Positions 12,096 through 24,590 of a stretch of DNA of 64,000 bases are shown piece by piece. Every line of letters starts with the position of its first letter. Positions within the stretch are counted from its first letter, which is position 1. The notes under the pieces are model-generated. The model did no database searches. It was not told where the DNA came from and saw nothing but the letters and a program-made list of their open reading frames with translations. Both the position numbers and the translations under genes were made by a program. This DNA is from Haematobia irritans (lineage: Eukaryota > Arthropoda > Insecta > Diptera > Muscidae). Location of the stretch: contig NC_134397.1 of assembly GCF_050003625.1 (NCBI RefSeq), forward strand, positions 265,912,070 to 265,976,069, given 5' to 3'.

Positions 12096-13130
12096 CTACC
12101 GAAATATCAAGAATTGCATCAACTGTTGCAATTGTGTATTTTATCTAAATCACAAAAGCATTAAAACTAAAATTATAAGTTAAGCAAAAGTTTTCTAGAT
12201 TAAATATATATAAAACACATGTATCACTCAAGACTTGTGTTTATTCCATGTTGCAAAAATAATATAATTAAAATAAGTAAAATGTTCACACATTTGGCAA
12301 AACTTTACTGATATAAACTAATTTTCATCAGCTAAAATAAAGTTAAATCGCATATAGAAATTGTTGTTGACTTTTTTCTGAGGGTATTTTTTACTTGTGA
12401 CGCGATTTAGCATTTTTCTTGCGATTGTCAATTAACACAAGTACATTATGTTTTTGCTGCAATTGTTATTCCCTCAATAGCCAATATCTCTGTTTGTATT
12501 ATAAAGATCAAGTGTTAAGAGCAACCAACCTTTAATTCTTGCTAACAACACAAAAATTTAATTTATTTTTAATTGAGCTGCAAGTTAGGTGAGGACAGAT
12601 GGCCATCACAAGCAATAAGGCAAAACCACCCGAAATCAGATCCATTGAATAAATGAAGTAATTGCAAGAAAAAGGGAAAGAAATAGCGCCTCAATACCAC
12701 AAATCAGTCAGAGAACCTATCATTTATGCCGCTGTCGCTTGTTTGCAATTTAAATGATTTTAATGGTTTTGCTATTTTTACAAATTCGACGAAAAAAAAT
12801 GGGATAAAAACGTTTATCGAAAACAAAGTAGATTGTGCTACAGAACAGTTGGACCGACACAAATAGAGAGGGACGTCTGGGCCCATAATGAGGATGACGA
12901 TGATGGAAATCATTTGTTAATGGGTGTCAAATAAATGGCAATGTCAACACATTTTCAATTTAATTGATTGTCTTTAATTTAAATGAAACAATAAGAGAAT
13001 TAATTACTCTTTTGTGGTCTGCAATTTTGTTTTTTGCATTTCTTTCAACAGTGATTAGTAATCGTTTAATGTGTATACATTTGCGTATTTTTTTTGGGGT
13101 ACAATTTTTGGGATACAAATGAAATAATTA
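12096..13130. other. AT-rich single-copy-looking DNA, no gene seen
   Basis: Ordinary fly-like non-coding sequence between the satellite and B2. A 69-codon minus-strand frame at 12704-12913 has no recognisable domain. Confidence 0.5.
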
Positions 13131-13329
13131 ACAAGTATATACCGCCGAAGCTTATGTAGGCCGAAGCTTATGTAGGCCGAAGCTTATGTACCCTCCACCA
13201 TGGATTGCGTAGAAACTTCTTCTAAACGCTGCCATCGGTAACGCTTGCCGATCGCAATGTAAGTTCCGTATGTAAGTTCATACGTGGTATATATTAAATT
13301 AAAAAAGACTGATTAAATATATAATTCGT

Positions 13330-13950
13330 ATATAATTCAGTTTGAAAAAATTTTCTATAGACATAAAATTGTGACATTTTTTATAGAAATAAAATTTTTA
13401 CAAAATTTTCTATAGAAACAAAATTTTGACAAAATTTACTACAGAAATAAAATTTTGATCAAATGTTCTATAGAAATGAAATTTTAACAAAATTTTCTAT
13501 AGAAATAAAATTTAACAAAATTTTCTATAGAAATAAAATTTTGACAAAATTTTCTATAGAAATAACAATTTGACAAAATTTTCTACAGAAATAAAATTTT
13601 GGTAGATTATTTATATAATTCGTATATAATTAAAATATTAAATATATAATTCGTATATAATTCATTTTGACAAAATTTTCGATAGACATAAAATTGTGAC
13701 ATTTTTTATAGAAATAAAATTTTTACAAAATTTTCTATAGAAACAAAATTTTGACAAAATTTACTGCAGAAATAAAATTTTGACCAAATGTTCTATAGAA
13801 ATGAAATTTTAACAAAATTTTCTATAGAAATAAAATTTAACAAAATTTTTAAATAAAATATAAATATAAAATAAAATTTTGACAAAATTTTCTATAGAAA
13901 TAAAAATTTTACAAAATTTTCTATAGAAATAAAATTTTGGTAGATTATTT
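13330..13950 (-). repeat. Two 29-bp satellite arrays in B2
   Basis: Units 'attttctatagaaataaaat' in inverse orientation. The array is duplicated: the block beginning 'gtatataattca' at about 13329 repeats near 13663 with nearly the same order of variant units. Confidence 0.85.
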
Positions 13951-14036
13951 TTGGATCGAGTGGCAACCATGATTATGAACCGATATGAACCAATTTTTGT
14001 GTGATTGGCGATCGGCTGTATATAACAATGGACAAA

Positions 14037-14093
14037 ATAGTCTAAGTGAGTCTGAAACTTAATCGGGCTGCCACTTTAACCTAACCTAACTAT
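14037..14093 (+). mobile_element. SINE 3' fragment
   Basis: 'aatggacaaaatagtctaag' through 'gggctgccactttaacctaa' matches the last ~57 bases of the SINE. The 5' part is missing, as expected for truncated retrotransposition. Confidence 0.8.
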
Positions 14094-14485
14094 AGACCGA
14101 TATGGACAAATTTTGGTATGGTTATTAGCGGCCATATACAAACACCACGTTCCAAATTTGAACCGGATCGGATAAATTTTGCTCCTCCAAGAGGCTCCGA
14201 AGATCAAATCTGGAGAACAGTTAATATGGGGGCTATATATAATTATGGACCGATATGGACCAATTCTGGCACGGTTGTTAGAGACCATATACTAACATCA
14301 TGTTCCAAATTTCAAACGGATTGGATTAAATTTGCTCCTCTATTAGGTTCCGCTAGCCAAATCTGAGGGCCCGTTTATATGGGGGCTTTATATAATTATG
14401 GACCGATGTGCATTAATTTTAGCATGGTTTTTAGAGACCATATACCAAGACCATGTACCAAATTTCAGCAAGATCGGATGAAATT

Positions 14486-14610
14486 TTGACAAAATTTTCT
14501 ATAGAAATGAAATTTTAACAAAATTTTCTATAGAAATAAAATTTTAACAAAATTTTCTATAGAAATAAAATTTTGACAAAATTTTCTATAGAAATAAAAT
14601 TTTGGTAGAT
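14486..14610 (-). repeat. Third 29-bp satellite array in B2
   Basis: About four units, ending at 'ggtagattatttttggctcg', the conserved array boundary. Confidence 0.85.
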
Positions 14611-15702
14611 TATTTTTGGCTCGAGTGGCAACCATGATTATGAATCGATATGGACCAATTTTTGTGTGATTGGAAATCGGCTATATATACCTATAGACCG
14701 ATATGGACAAATTTTGGTTTGGTTGTTAGCGGCCATATACTAACACCACGTTCCAAATTTGAACCGGATCGGATGAATTTTGCTCCTCCAAGAGGCTCCG
14801 GAGGTCAAATGTGGAGAACAGTTAATATGGGGGCTATATATAAATATGGACCGATATGGACCAATTCTGGCACGGTTGTTAGAGACCATATACTAATACC
14901 ATGTTCCAAATTTCAACCGGATTGGATGAAATTTGCTTCTCTTAGAGACTCCGCAAGCCAAATCTGGGGATCGTTTTATGTGGGGGCTACATATAACTTT
15001 GAACCGATGTGGACCAATTTTTGCATAGTTGTTAGAGACCATATACCAACATCATGTACCAAATTTCAGGTGGATCGGACGAAATTTGCTTCTCCGATGT
15101 GGATCAATTTTCGCATAGTTGTTAGAGACCATATACCAACATCATGTACCAAATTTCAGCGGGATCGGATGAAATTTGTTTCTCTTAGAGACTCCGCAAG
15201 CCAAATCTGGGGATCGGTTTACATGGGCTCTATATATAATTATGGACCGATGTGGACCAATTTTAGCATATTTTTTATAGACCTTATACAAACACCATGT
15301 ACCAAATTTCAGCAAGATTGGATGAAATGTGCTCCTCCTAGATGCTCCGCAAGCCGAATCTGGGGATCGGTTTATATGGGGGCTATATATAATTAGGGAC
15401 CGATGTGGACCTGTTTTTGCATGGTTGTTTGAGACCATATACCAACACCATGTACCAAATTTCATCCCGATCGGATGAAATATGCTTCTGTTAGAGGCTC
15501 CGCAAGCCAAATCTGAGGGTCCGTTTATATGGATGCTATACGTAAAAGTGGACCGATATGGTCCATTTGCAATACCATCAGACCTACATGAATAACAACT
15601 ACTTGTGTGAAGGTTCAAGTCGATAGCTTTTTTTTCTGAAGTTATCGTAATTTCAACAGACGGAAGGACTGACGACCTAGAATATATATACTTTATGGGT
15701 TC

Positions 15703-17340
15703 TTAGAGGCGAATGCTCCTAGTGGCACCAGGTAGCTTTTTCGAAGCGAAAGGCTGGCGTAACTCGGTTTGACTCAGCAACGAGCGGCACGTGTTAACGT
15801 CGTTTAATCGGGCTCAAATTTTGGCTATACTAATATCTGGAAGGGGATTCGTTTTGTGGGGTTAAGGCGAACAAGATTCCGACATTTTTTTGCCCCATAT
15901 AAGTTGCGGTCACTCTAATGTGGAGTATCATTAACAAAGCCATCTTAAACACACAAATTATTACCAGCTGAACTACTTTCAAGCTCATTTTCCATAGTAT
16001 CTTGTTAATTTTGCAATTGCTAAAATATAATTTATAACCTAAGTCGTTATTATTTTGTTTTAGCAAAAAAAAAAAGAAGTTAAATTGCATGCAAAAATTT
16101 CATAATATATATTTCTTCTCATTTCAAATATAAAGACGTGCAACATAAATAAACATGATATAAACCCATTGAAATAATACAATGTAAATACATTGTCAAT
16201 AATTACATCTTATTATATTAATAAAAATTTTTATAGTTCGTTTTTTTTTCATTTTGTTCTCAACCATGTACATTAGTAAATCATATCTTTGAATGTGAAC
16301 ACACCTTCCTTTAAGAACTTGTCGAACGTCCATGAATTGCATGTTGAGTTGTAGATTTCTTATGGTCGATATCACAAAGAAGGTAGCCATATTAGCCACA
16401 TTGTATTGTTCTAGGATTCGAATTATTGTCGGAACAGTAATTACAAGCAATTTATTAATATTTCTCTTGTCAACGTGAAGAAAAAAAATCTCAATCATTA
16501 TGGAGTACTTGTGGTGTATCCCATATGATTATGCAGTCGTCGTTCGTTCATTCTTTCCTGAGTTTAACAAATAATTTAACAAATGTAAATTAGTCCTCAA
16601 AGATCGATAGCCAGTCAGACAAGCAACCAGTCAGCTTGCAGCCAATTCTAGTAACTAGCCCCACCAAACTTGTTGGTATTTTACAATAAATCCAAAGATC
16701 ATTACAGTATAAGACCTAGAGTGTTCACTATAAATTGGTGTTGTTAGATGGACAAGTAGAAGCTGTAATTGTATCAAGAGAATTTTTGACAGATAGTTAT
16801 AATGATGTACTTCAGGGAGGGACTGAAAAAGGCTGTAAAAAAACGTACCCTCATCATCGCTACCATAGACTCGTAAGTGACACTACAACAATCGCCAACT
16901 GCGATGGGGTACGCGTATCAAAAAGTACAAAATGTACATGAAAGTATTTTGCCATCACTATTGTTACAAAAGCCATTTTATATTTTGTGAAACCCCAAGC
17001 GCAACTATCTTATTATGATTTATTTACATAAAAGCGAAAATCAAGGGCTGAAAACATAGTTATTACGCTTAAAATTGTGAAAGGTATATTGGTGAATATA
17101 TTGGTGAATTTTCGAATTTCCAAATGAAGTAAACTGATAGTTTTTTCTGATATTTTTCCAGACACGCTGTCCCCATCGAGAACAAACAAATTGGCTGATA
17201 GACGCTACAACATGCAACTTGCTGCTTGTATCTCAACATCATTCTTTTATTAATGCAAAAAATTATGTTAAATGTGAAGTGATAGTTGTATAAATGTTAT
17301 ATTTATAAGAATTTATAAATGTTTAATAAAAAAAAAAAAA
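15703..17340. other. AT-rich single-copy-looking DNA, no gene seen
   Basis: The two minus-strand open frames (15830-16090, 16196-16498) are lysine/asparagine/isoleucine-rich, as expected from AT-rich non-coding DNA. I recognise no domain. Confidence 0.45.
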
Positions 17341-18870
17341 ACAAGTATATACCGCCGTAAGTTCGGCCAGGCCGAATCTTATGTACCCTCCACCATGGAT
17401 TGCGTAGAAACTTCTACGAAAGACTGTCATCCACAATCGAAATACTTGGGTTGTGGTATCTTAAAACTTCTTAACATCGTTTTCTAAATTGTGAGTTAGT
17501 CCATACGTGGTATATATTAGACAAAAAAGTTATGTTTAGTTAAGTCTACAAATAATTACGAATCGATATGGACTTTTTGCACGGTACGTAGAGAGCCAGA
17601 ATTGATATGGGGGACGCTTATATGGGGGCTATATACAATTACGAACTTGATATGGACCACTTTTTTTGTGATTGGAAATCGATTTATCTGAGGGATATAT
17701 ATAACTATAGACCGATATGGACCTAGTTAGGCATGGTTGTTAACGACCATATACTAGCACAATGTGCCAAATTTCAACTCACTCGGAGGAAATTTGCTCC
17801 TACAAGAGGCTCCAAAACCAAATCTCGGGATCGGTTTATATGGGGCTATATATGATTACGGACTGATATGGACCACTTTTGGCATGGTTGTTAAATATCA
17901 TATACGATCACCACGTACCAAATCTCAAGCAGATCGGATGAATTTTACTTCTCCAAAAGGCACCGGAGGTCAAATCTGGGGATCGGTTTATATGGGAGCT
18001 ATATATAATTATGGTCTGATAGGAACCAATTCCTGCATGGTTGTTGGATACCATATACTAACATCACGTACCAAATTTCAACCGTATGGGAAGAATTTTG
18101 CTCTCCCAAGGGGCTCTGGAGGTCAAATCTGGGGATCGGTTTATATGGGGCCTATATATAATTATGGACCGATTTCGAGCAATTTTTGCATGGGAGTTTG
18201 AGGCCATATATTAACACCAAGTACCAAATTTCAACTTAATCAGATAAATTTTGGTCTTCCAAGAGGCTCCGGAGGTCAAATCTGGTGATCGGTTTATATG
18301 GGGGCTATATATAATTATGGACCGATGTGGACCAATTTTTGCTTAGTTGTTAGAGACCATATACTAACACCATGTACCAAATTTCAGCCGGATCGGATGA
18401 AATTTTCTTCTCTTAGAGGCCTCGCAAGCCAAATCGGGGGATCAGTTTATATGGGGCTATATATAATTATGAACCGATGTGGACCAATTTTTGCATGGTT
18501 GTTAGAGACCATATACTAATACCATGTACCAAATTTCAACTGGATCGGATGAAATTTGCTTCTCTTAGAGGCCTCGCAAGCCAAATTTGGGGATCCGTTT
18601 ATATGGGGGCTATACGTAAAAGTGGAGCGATATGGCCCATTTGCAATACCATCCGACCTACATCAATAACAACTACTTGTGCCAAGTTTCAAGTCGATAG
18701 CTTGTTTCGTTAGGAAGTTAGAGTGATTTCAACAGACGGACGGACGGACATGCTCAGATCGACTCAGAATTTCACCACGGCCCAGAATATATATACTTTA
18801 TGGGGTCTACGTTTGTGTTACAAACGGAATGACAAAGTTAATATACCCCCATCCTATGGTGGAGGGTATA
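17341..18870 (-). mobile_element. Family B HINE-like element, copy B3 (full length, 1530 bp)
   Basis: Cleanest copy. The left 3' terminus ACAAGTATATACCGCCGTAA is followed by the hairpin region GTTCGGCCAGGCCGAA and the subterminal TACCCTCCACCATGG. About six 153-bp core units follow ('atatgggggctatatataat'). The head reaches CCATCCTATGGTGGAGGGTA, ending at 18870. It has no 29-bp array, so that array is optional in the family. Confidence 0.88.
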
Positions 18871-19098
18871 ATAAACATCGTCTTTTACTTGACCACAATG
18901 ATTACTTTACAACTATCTTAAAATGCTCTTGTGGGCGTCGTTTAAATTTATCTAAAAGGGCACCTAAATATTGCACACATGCGATGCTTTTTTGTAGTAA
19001 CTTGGCGTGGTACAACTTCTCAATAGTGACAGCGCTTTTCCGACGTATTTTGGATATCCTACACGGACGAAAAATACTGTTTTTCATATGTTTGGGTT

Positions 19099-20449
19099 TA
19101 AGGAAAGTCTAAAGTCGGGCGGGGCCGACTATATTATACCCTGCACCACTTTGTAGATCTAAATTTTCGGTACCATATCACATCCGTCAAATGCGTTGGG
19201 TGCTATATATAAAAGTTTGTCCCAAATACATACATTTAAATATCACTCGATTTGGACAGAATTTGATAGACTTCTACAAAATCTATAGACTCAAACTTTA
19301 AGACGGCTAACGCACTAGGGTCGAACACAATGTTAGTAAAAAAATATGGGAAACATTTCAATCTGAAGCAATTTTAAGGAAACTTCGCAAAAGTTTATTT
19401 ATGATTTATCGCTCGATATATATGTATTAGAAGTTTAGGAAAATTAAAGTCATTTTTACAACTTTTCGACTAAGCAGTGGCGATTTTAAAGGAATATGTT
19501 GGTATTGTGACCATTTTTGTCGAAATCAGAAAAACATATATATGGGAGCTATATCTAAATCTGAACCGATTTCAACCAAATTTGGCAAGCATAGCTACAA
19601 TGCTAATTCTACTCCCTGTGTAAAATTTCAACTAATTCGAAGCAAAAAATTGGCCTCTGTGGTCATATGAGTGTAAATCCGGCGAAAGCTATATATGGCA
19701 GCTATATCTAAATCTGAACCGATCTCAACCAAATTTGGCACGTATAGCTGCAATGCTAATTCTACTCCCTGTGCAAAATGTCAATTAAATCGTAATAAAA
19801 GATTGGCCAATGTGGTTATATGAGTGTAAATCGGGCGAACGATATATATGGTAGCTATATCTAAATCTGAACCGATTTCAATAAAATTTGGCACACTTGA
19901 CTACACTACTAATTGTACTCCCTGTGCAAAATTTCAACCAAATTGGGGTAAAACTCAGGCTTCTGGGACCGTATTAGTCCATATCGGGCGAAAGATATAT
20001 ATGGGAGCTATATCTAAATCCGAACCGATTTCAATAAAATTTGGCACACTTGATTATAGTACTAAATGTTCATCTTGTGCAAAATTTTAAGCAAATTAGG
20101 GTAAAACTCTGGCTTCTGGGGCCATATATATATAGTCCATATCGGGCGAAATATATATATGGGAGCTATATCTTAATCTGAACCGATTTCTTTCGAAATC
20201 AATAGGGATCTATTCTGAGCCAAAACACATACTTGTGCCAAATTTGAAGTCGATTGGACTAAAACTGCGACCTAGACTTTGATTACAAAAATGTGTTCAC
20301 GGACAGACGGACATCGCTATATCGACTCCAGGGCCCACCCTGAGCATTTTTGCCAAAGACACCATGTGTCTATCTCGTCTCCTTCTGGGTGTTGCAAACA
20401 TATGCACTAACTTATAATACCCTGTTCCACAGTGTGGCGCAGGGTATAA
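19099..20449 (-). mobile_element. Family A HINE-like element, copy A3 (full length)
   Basis: The 3' end 'aaggaaagtctaaagtcggg' starts at 19099 and the subterminal TATACCCTGCACCAC follows at 19135. 153-bp core units run through 19530-20180. The 5' end is 'ccctgttccacagtgtggcg' with 'cagggtataa' closing at 20449. Same architecture as A2. Confidence 0.85.
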
Positions 20450-21300
20450 AAATGATATGTTTGTCACTCAAATTTTTTAACACAATATTTTTAGGTGCAA
20501 GCATATAATGTTCATAAACTAGCCCTAGTTTAGGACATATGCGTTAATATGTTAGAACATATTATGTTTGGGACATAAAATGTTTGTAAATATAATAGGC
20601 TTAGAGGCAAACATATATTAATTTGGAAATAGCCTATAAACATATATGTGTTTAGAAAGAGAGTATGTTGCATGTAAAATAATGGAAGTAATCAATTGGC
20701 ACCTTAAAAATATATCCACACAAAGAAAATTTCATTAAAATTTTTTTTTACTACCAGTGTATGCCCTAAGGTGAAACATAATATTTTGGAACAATACAAA
20801 CAATATTTTGTTTGGACCAATCCTGAAAATATATATGCTTGAAGCAAAATGGTTTTGGGGTATATGTTACAGAAGCGACTTTTTTTTGAAGGTGTATACG
20901 ACTTTTTTCGATGTGGTGGGGATTCTCAGAAGCGCCGTCAAATTCAAAAAATGTTGGCAGGTTTAAGTACTGACCACTAACATTGGATTATACTTTGGGA
21001 AACACTTTTCTCTATACCGATGGGGGCTTCAACTAGATGGGGAAATATGATTCACCTGGCAACTGTTGTCATAAATAAATATACTCTGACTTGTTAATCA
21101 ACTCGGCCACAGATTGTTGCAAATCTCTCATAGAAATGACTGATCACCTGGTATGTGCCACAGGAACATATCCTGGATGTTTCACTTTTTTGAGTAATTT
21201 TACCTTGCACTATTGTATCCGCGGCGAATGCAATATTTTCTGCTGCGATATTATCTCGTCAGATTAGGAGTTAATCCAGTTCCATATCTTCGAAATGGGT
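20450..21300. other. Family D-like fragment and unassigned DNA
   Basis: 20452-20690 is rich in 'acatat'/'aacatat' words and resembles the termini-proximal parts of family D (31.4 and 32.8 kb), but no end is preserved. 20690-21300 shows nothing I can assign. Confidence 0.4.
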
Positions 21301-21304
21301 TGGT

Positions 21305-21545
21305 AGGTCAACATCTTTCCAATCTACAAGTAGGAATTCGAAAATTGGATTGTTTTCGCATATTGAACTCAAGTTGGTTTTGAGAAAAAACAATCGTTTG
21401 ATGTCCGATATTATTTATGTTTTTGTAAACGAATATTAAAGCTTGACATTCATATAATCCATAGATAGGCAGTATTGGTTTCGAAACATCTTTGTACAAT
21501 GAGAATTTGGGTATGTCAGTTACGATCGTAAAATGCTCTTTCATA
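21305..21545 (-). pseudogene. Possible LINE reverse-transcriptase C-terminal remnant
   Basis: The minus-strand frame has the flavour of the region downstream of the polymerase domain in non-LTR retrotransposon ORF2 proteins: a hydrophobic 'ALIFVYKNINN' followed by 'NFRIPTCRLERC' near the end. It lies head to head with the next remnant. No catalytic motif is present. The assignment is tentative and rests on resemblance only. Confidence 0.35.
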
Positions 21546-21749
21546 GTATATTAGTTTTCTATGTAGGCTCCCAGATGTTTAAGGTCCTTCTTCTCGTGCC
21601 CGTCCACTCTTATTTGAGGGCATTCGAGTAATGTTTTTTTGGTTACCATCATCGCATCTGTCTATTTTGTTGTATCTACTTATTCTTCACAGGATCGGTT
21701 CTGCAGAGTTCTTATCGATTGTTAAGCCAACGTCGTCAGCATCGTGGTA

Positions 21750-22460
21750 GTGGCAAACCCATGGTACAATAAATTCCAAAAGAATTAAGATGCGTAAAAT
21801 CTTAGCTAGTGCTTTTCTCTTGCCTTTAATTCATTACGGTTTGGAAGTATATTCTGGGACAAGTGGCACAAATCTAATGAGATTGGAACGTTCTTTTAAC
21901 AGAATTGTACGATATGTGTATGGATTACGCACTCACGATCATGTAACTATATATGTGGCAGACTTTTTGTTTATTCCACAATTTTGTAAAACTCCGTTTA
22001 ATGACTCTTTCTTTTACAAACCCATTAAGTATCATTCGCCTTCATACTTATGGCGTTTTCGATTCGCAAAAAATATGTTGCATTGGTGTTACCCTACTTT
22101 TTTCCTCATTGCATTTTCGACCAAATGATAGCGGCATTCCAAAGTTATTGTTAATTCCTAATATTGTGAGAGATACAGGATCCAAAATCTATCACAGTGT
22201 CCTTCATATTTTGTTATTAATTTCGAGAATGTTGCACCTTTTTTCCCAATCGAAATCGCTATTAGTTTCCCGATTTAGTTTTGGCCCTTCTTCTATATCC
22301 CACACATTGATCTGTCCCCGTTTTAGTTCTATTGTTATGCAATATCCTTTTGAGGTTAGGGTTTGTCGCATATGGAATACGTTTATTCCCGACTCAGATA
22401 GACATTTTGGGCTTTCGGTTTTGGAATTTAAGAGTAAGCTATTGGGTGTTTTGTATTTTT
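21750..22460 (+). pseudogene. LINE (jockey/CR1-type) ORF2 C-terminal remnant
   Basis: Two overlapping frames joined by a frameshift near 22060-22100 read like the post-polymerase part of a non-LTR reverse transcriptase. The first contains 'ILASAFLLPLIHYGLEV' and 'LERSFNRIVRYVYGL'. The second ends with 'FEVRVCRIWNTFIPDS' and 'LEFKSKL', typical of the 'R-WN-LP ... FK-KL' ending of jockey/CR1-like proteins. The catalytic palm with its YADD box is absent, so only the 3' part of the element survives, as in most 5'-truncated LINE copies. Family C copy C1 begins immediately downstream at 22460. The residual product would be inactive. Confidence 0.6.
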
Positions 22461-24577
22461 ATACCCACCACCATAGAATGGTGACGGGGGTATAATAAGT
22501 TTGTCATTCCGTTTGAAATACATCGAAATATAGATTTCCGACTATATAAAGAATATATACTTTATCAGGGAGAAATTCTAAGACGATATAAGCATGTCCG
22601 TCTGTCTGTCTGTCTGTTGTAATCACGCTACAGCCTTCAATAATAGCGCTATCGTCCTGAAATTTGGCACAGATTCGTCTTTTGTTTGCAGGCAGGTCAC
22701 GTTCGAAGATGGGCTATATCGGTCCAAGTTTTGATATATTTAGTCCCCATATAAACCGACCTCCCGATTTTGGGTCTTGGGCTTATAAAAACTGTAGTTT
22801 TTATCCAATTTTCCTGAAATTGGAAATCTAGACGTATTTTAGGACCATCAAAAAGTGTACTGAAAATGGTGCTTATCGGTTCATGTTTTGGTATAGCCCC
22901 TATATGGACCGATTCCCGATTTTGCTTCTTGGGCGTCTAGAAAGTGTATTTTATATCCGATTTGCCTGAAATTTAAAATCTAGAGGTACTCTAGGACCAT
23001 AAAGAGGTGTGCCGAAAATGGGGTGTATCGGTCCATGTTTTGATATAGCCCCCATATAGACCGATCTACTGATTTTACTTCTTGGGCTTGTAGAATCCGT
23101 AGTTTTAATCCAATTTACCTGAAATTTGAACTCTAGAGGTACTCTAAAACCTTAAAGACGTGTGCCGAAAATGGTGAGTACCGTACATATAGACCGATCT
23201 CCCGATTTTACTTCTTGGTCTTCTAGAATCCGTAATTTTTACCCAATTTGCTTCAAATCGAAAATCTAGAGGCATTCTAGGACCATAAAGACGTGTGTCA
23301 AAAATGGTGAGTATAGGTCGATATTTTGGAATAGCCCCCATATAGACCGATCTCCCGATTTTATTTCTTGGGCTTCTAGAATGCGCAGTTTTTATGCAAT
23401 TTGCCTGAAATTTGAAATCTAGAGGTATTCTAGGACCATAAACACGTGTGTCAAAAATGGTGAGTATCGGTCCATATTTTGGTATAGCCCCCATATAGAC
23501 CGATCTCCCGATTTTATTTCTTGGGCTTCTACAATCCGCAGTTTTTATCCTATTCGCCTGAAATTTGAAATCTAGAGGTATTCTAGGACCATAAAGACGT
23601 GTGTCGAAAATGGTGAGTACCGGTCCATGTTTTGATATAGCCCCCATATAGACCTATCTCCCGATTTTACTTCTTGGGCTTTTTTAGTTTTTAACCAATT
23701 TGCCTGAAATTGGAAATCTAGAGGTATTCTAGAAAAATAAAGAGATGGGCCGAAAATGGTGATTATCGGCCCAGGTGATTATAGTCCCTATATAGGCCGA
23801 TGTCCAGATTTACTTCTTGGGCTTCTAGAATCCGTAGTTTTTATCCAATTTGCCTGAAGTTGGAAATCTAGAGGTATTCTAGGACCATAAAAAGGTGTGC
23901 CGAATATCGGTACAGTTTTTGATATAGCCCCCTTATAAACCGCCCCTCCGAGTTGGGGTCTAGATTCTAGAACTACAATTAAATGTGCTGAGTAGTGTGT
24001 GTATGGCCCACTACCCCAAACTCCTGATTTAACTCCTAGGGTTTCTAAAAATTTTAGTTTTTATTCGATTTACCACAAATTTAAAATATACTGACATTGT
24101 AGACCCATAACAAAGTGTATATAATTTAGTTTTATCGGTCCATTTTGTAAGGCCTCCATATAGACCGATTTCACTTATTGAGGGTATAGAAGGCGCACTG
24201 ATCATGAAAATTGTTCAAACTGAATGCAAAATTTCCAGATTTTACTTCTCGTAATCATTTAAATAATTGGGATGAAATTCCACAGATTTTAGATTTCAAA
24301 TCAAGACGTTATTTCATCAGTTTCTTGCACACTTACAAGAGATGTTTATGATTCCTCTAAAACTCAAACAAAAATGGTTCTTATAAATTTAGAATCTGAT
24401 GTAGTCTTCATAGGTAAAATCTTTACACTTATCTGTGGGAAGCGTACTGGTTGAACTGATCTGGTTGGGAAAATATCTGTCATCAAATCCCCCTGAAATT
24501 TTCAAAGGAAACTTTTATATTTGATTCATGGTGGTGGGTATCTAAGATTCGGCGCGGCCGAACTTACTACTGTAAAT
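22460..24577 (+). mobile_element. Family C HINE-like element, copy C1
   Basis: 5' terminus TATACCCACCACCATAGAAT at 22460. The head is clearly related to family B ('catcgaaata', 'gtccgtctgtctgtctg'). About nine core units follow, with exact 153-base spacing of 'atagcccccatatagacc' at 23333, 23486 and 23639. The 3' part has ATGGTGGTGGGTAT at 24528 (inverted subterminal copy of the 5' motif), then the hairpin TTCGGCGCGGCCGAA and the end near 24577. No coding capacity. Confidence 0.85.
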
Positions 24578-24590
24578 ACACACAGAGAAG

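Larger units (their letters stand above)
13131..15702 (-). mobile_element. Family B HINE-like element, copy B2, composite and 5'-truncated
   Basis: The 3' terminus ACAAGTATATACCGCCG is at the left. The expected 3' hairpin is replaced by a triplicated 16-mer (13144-13190). The subterminal motif TACCCTCCACCATGG follows. Satellite arrays occur three times (13330-13610, 13660-13950, 14486-14610), and each of the last two ends in the conserved 'ctcgagtggcaacca'-type boundary. 153-bp units fill 14100-14480 and 14650-15560. The head stops near 15702, short of the 5' terminal motif. A SINE 3' fragment sits at 14037-14093. Confidence 0.8.

Noticed and set aside
14650..15396. 248-codon plus-strand frame and similar frames in the 13-19, 27-29, 36-38 and 45-51 kb regions
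   Set aside because: They are periodic with 51 residues and lie wholly within 153-bp repeat arrays, often open on both strands. No domain or start context supports a gene.
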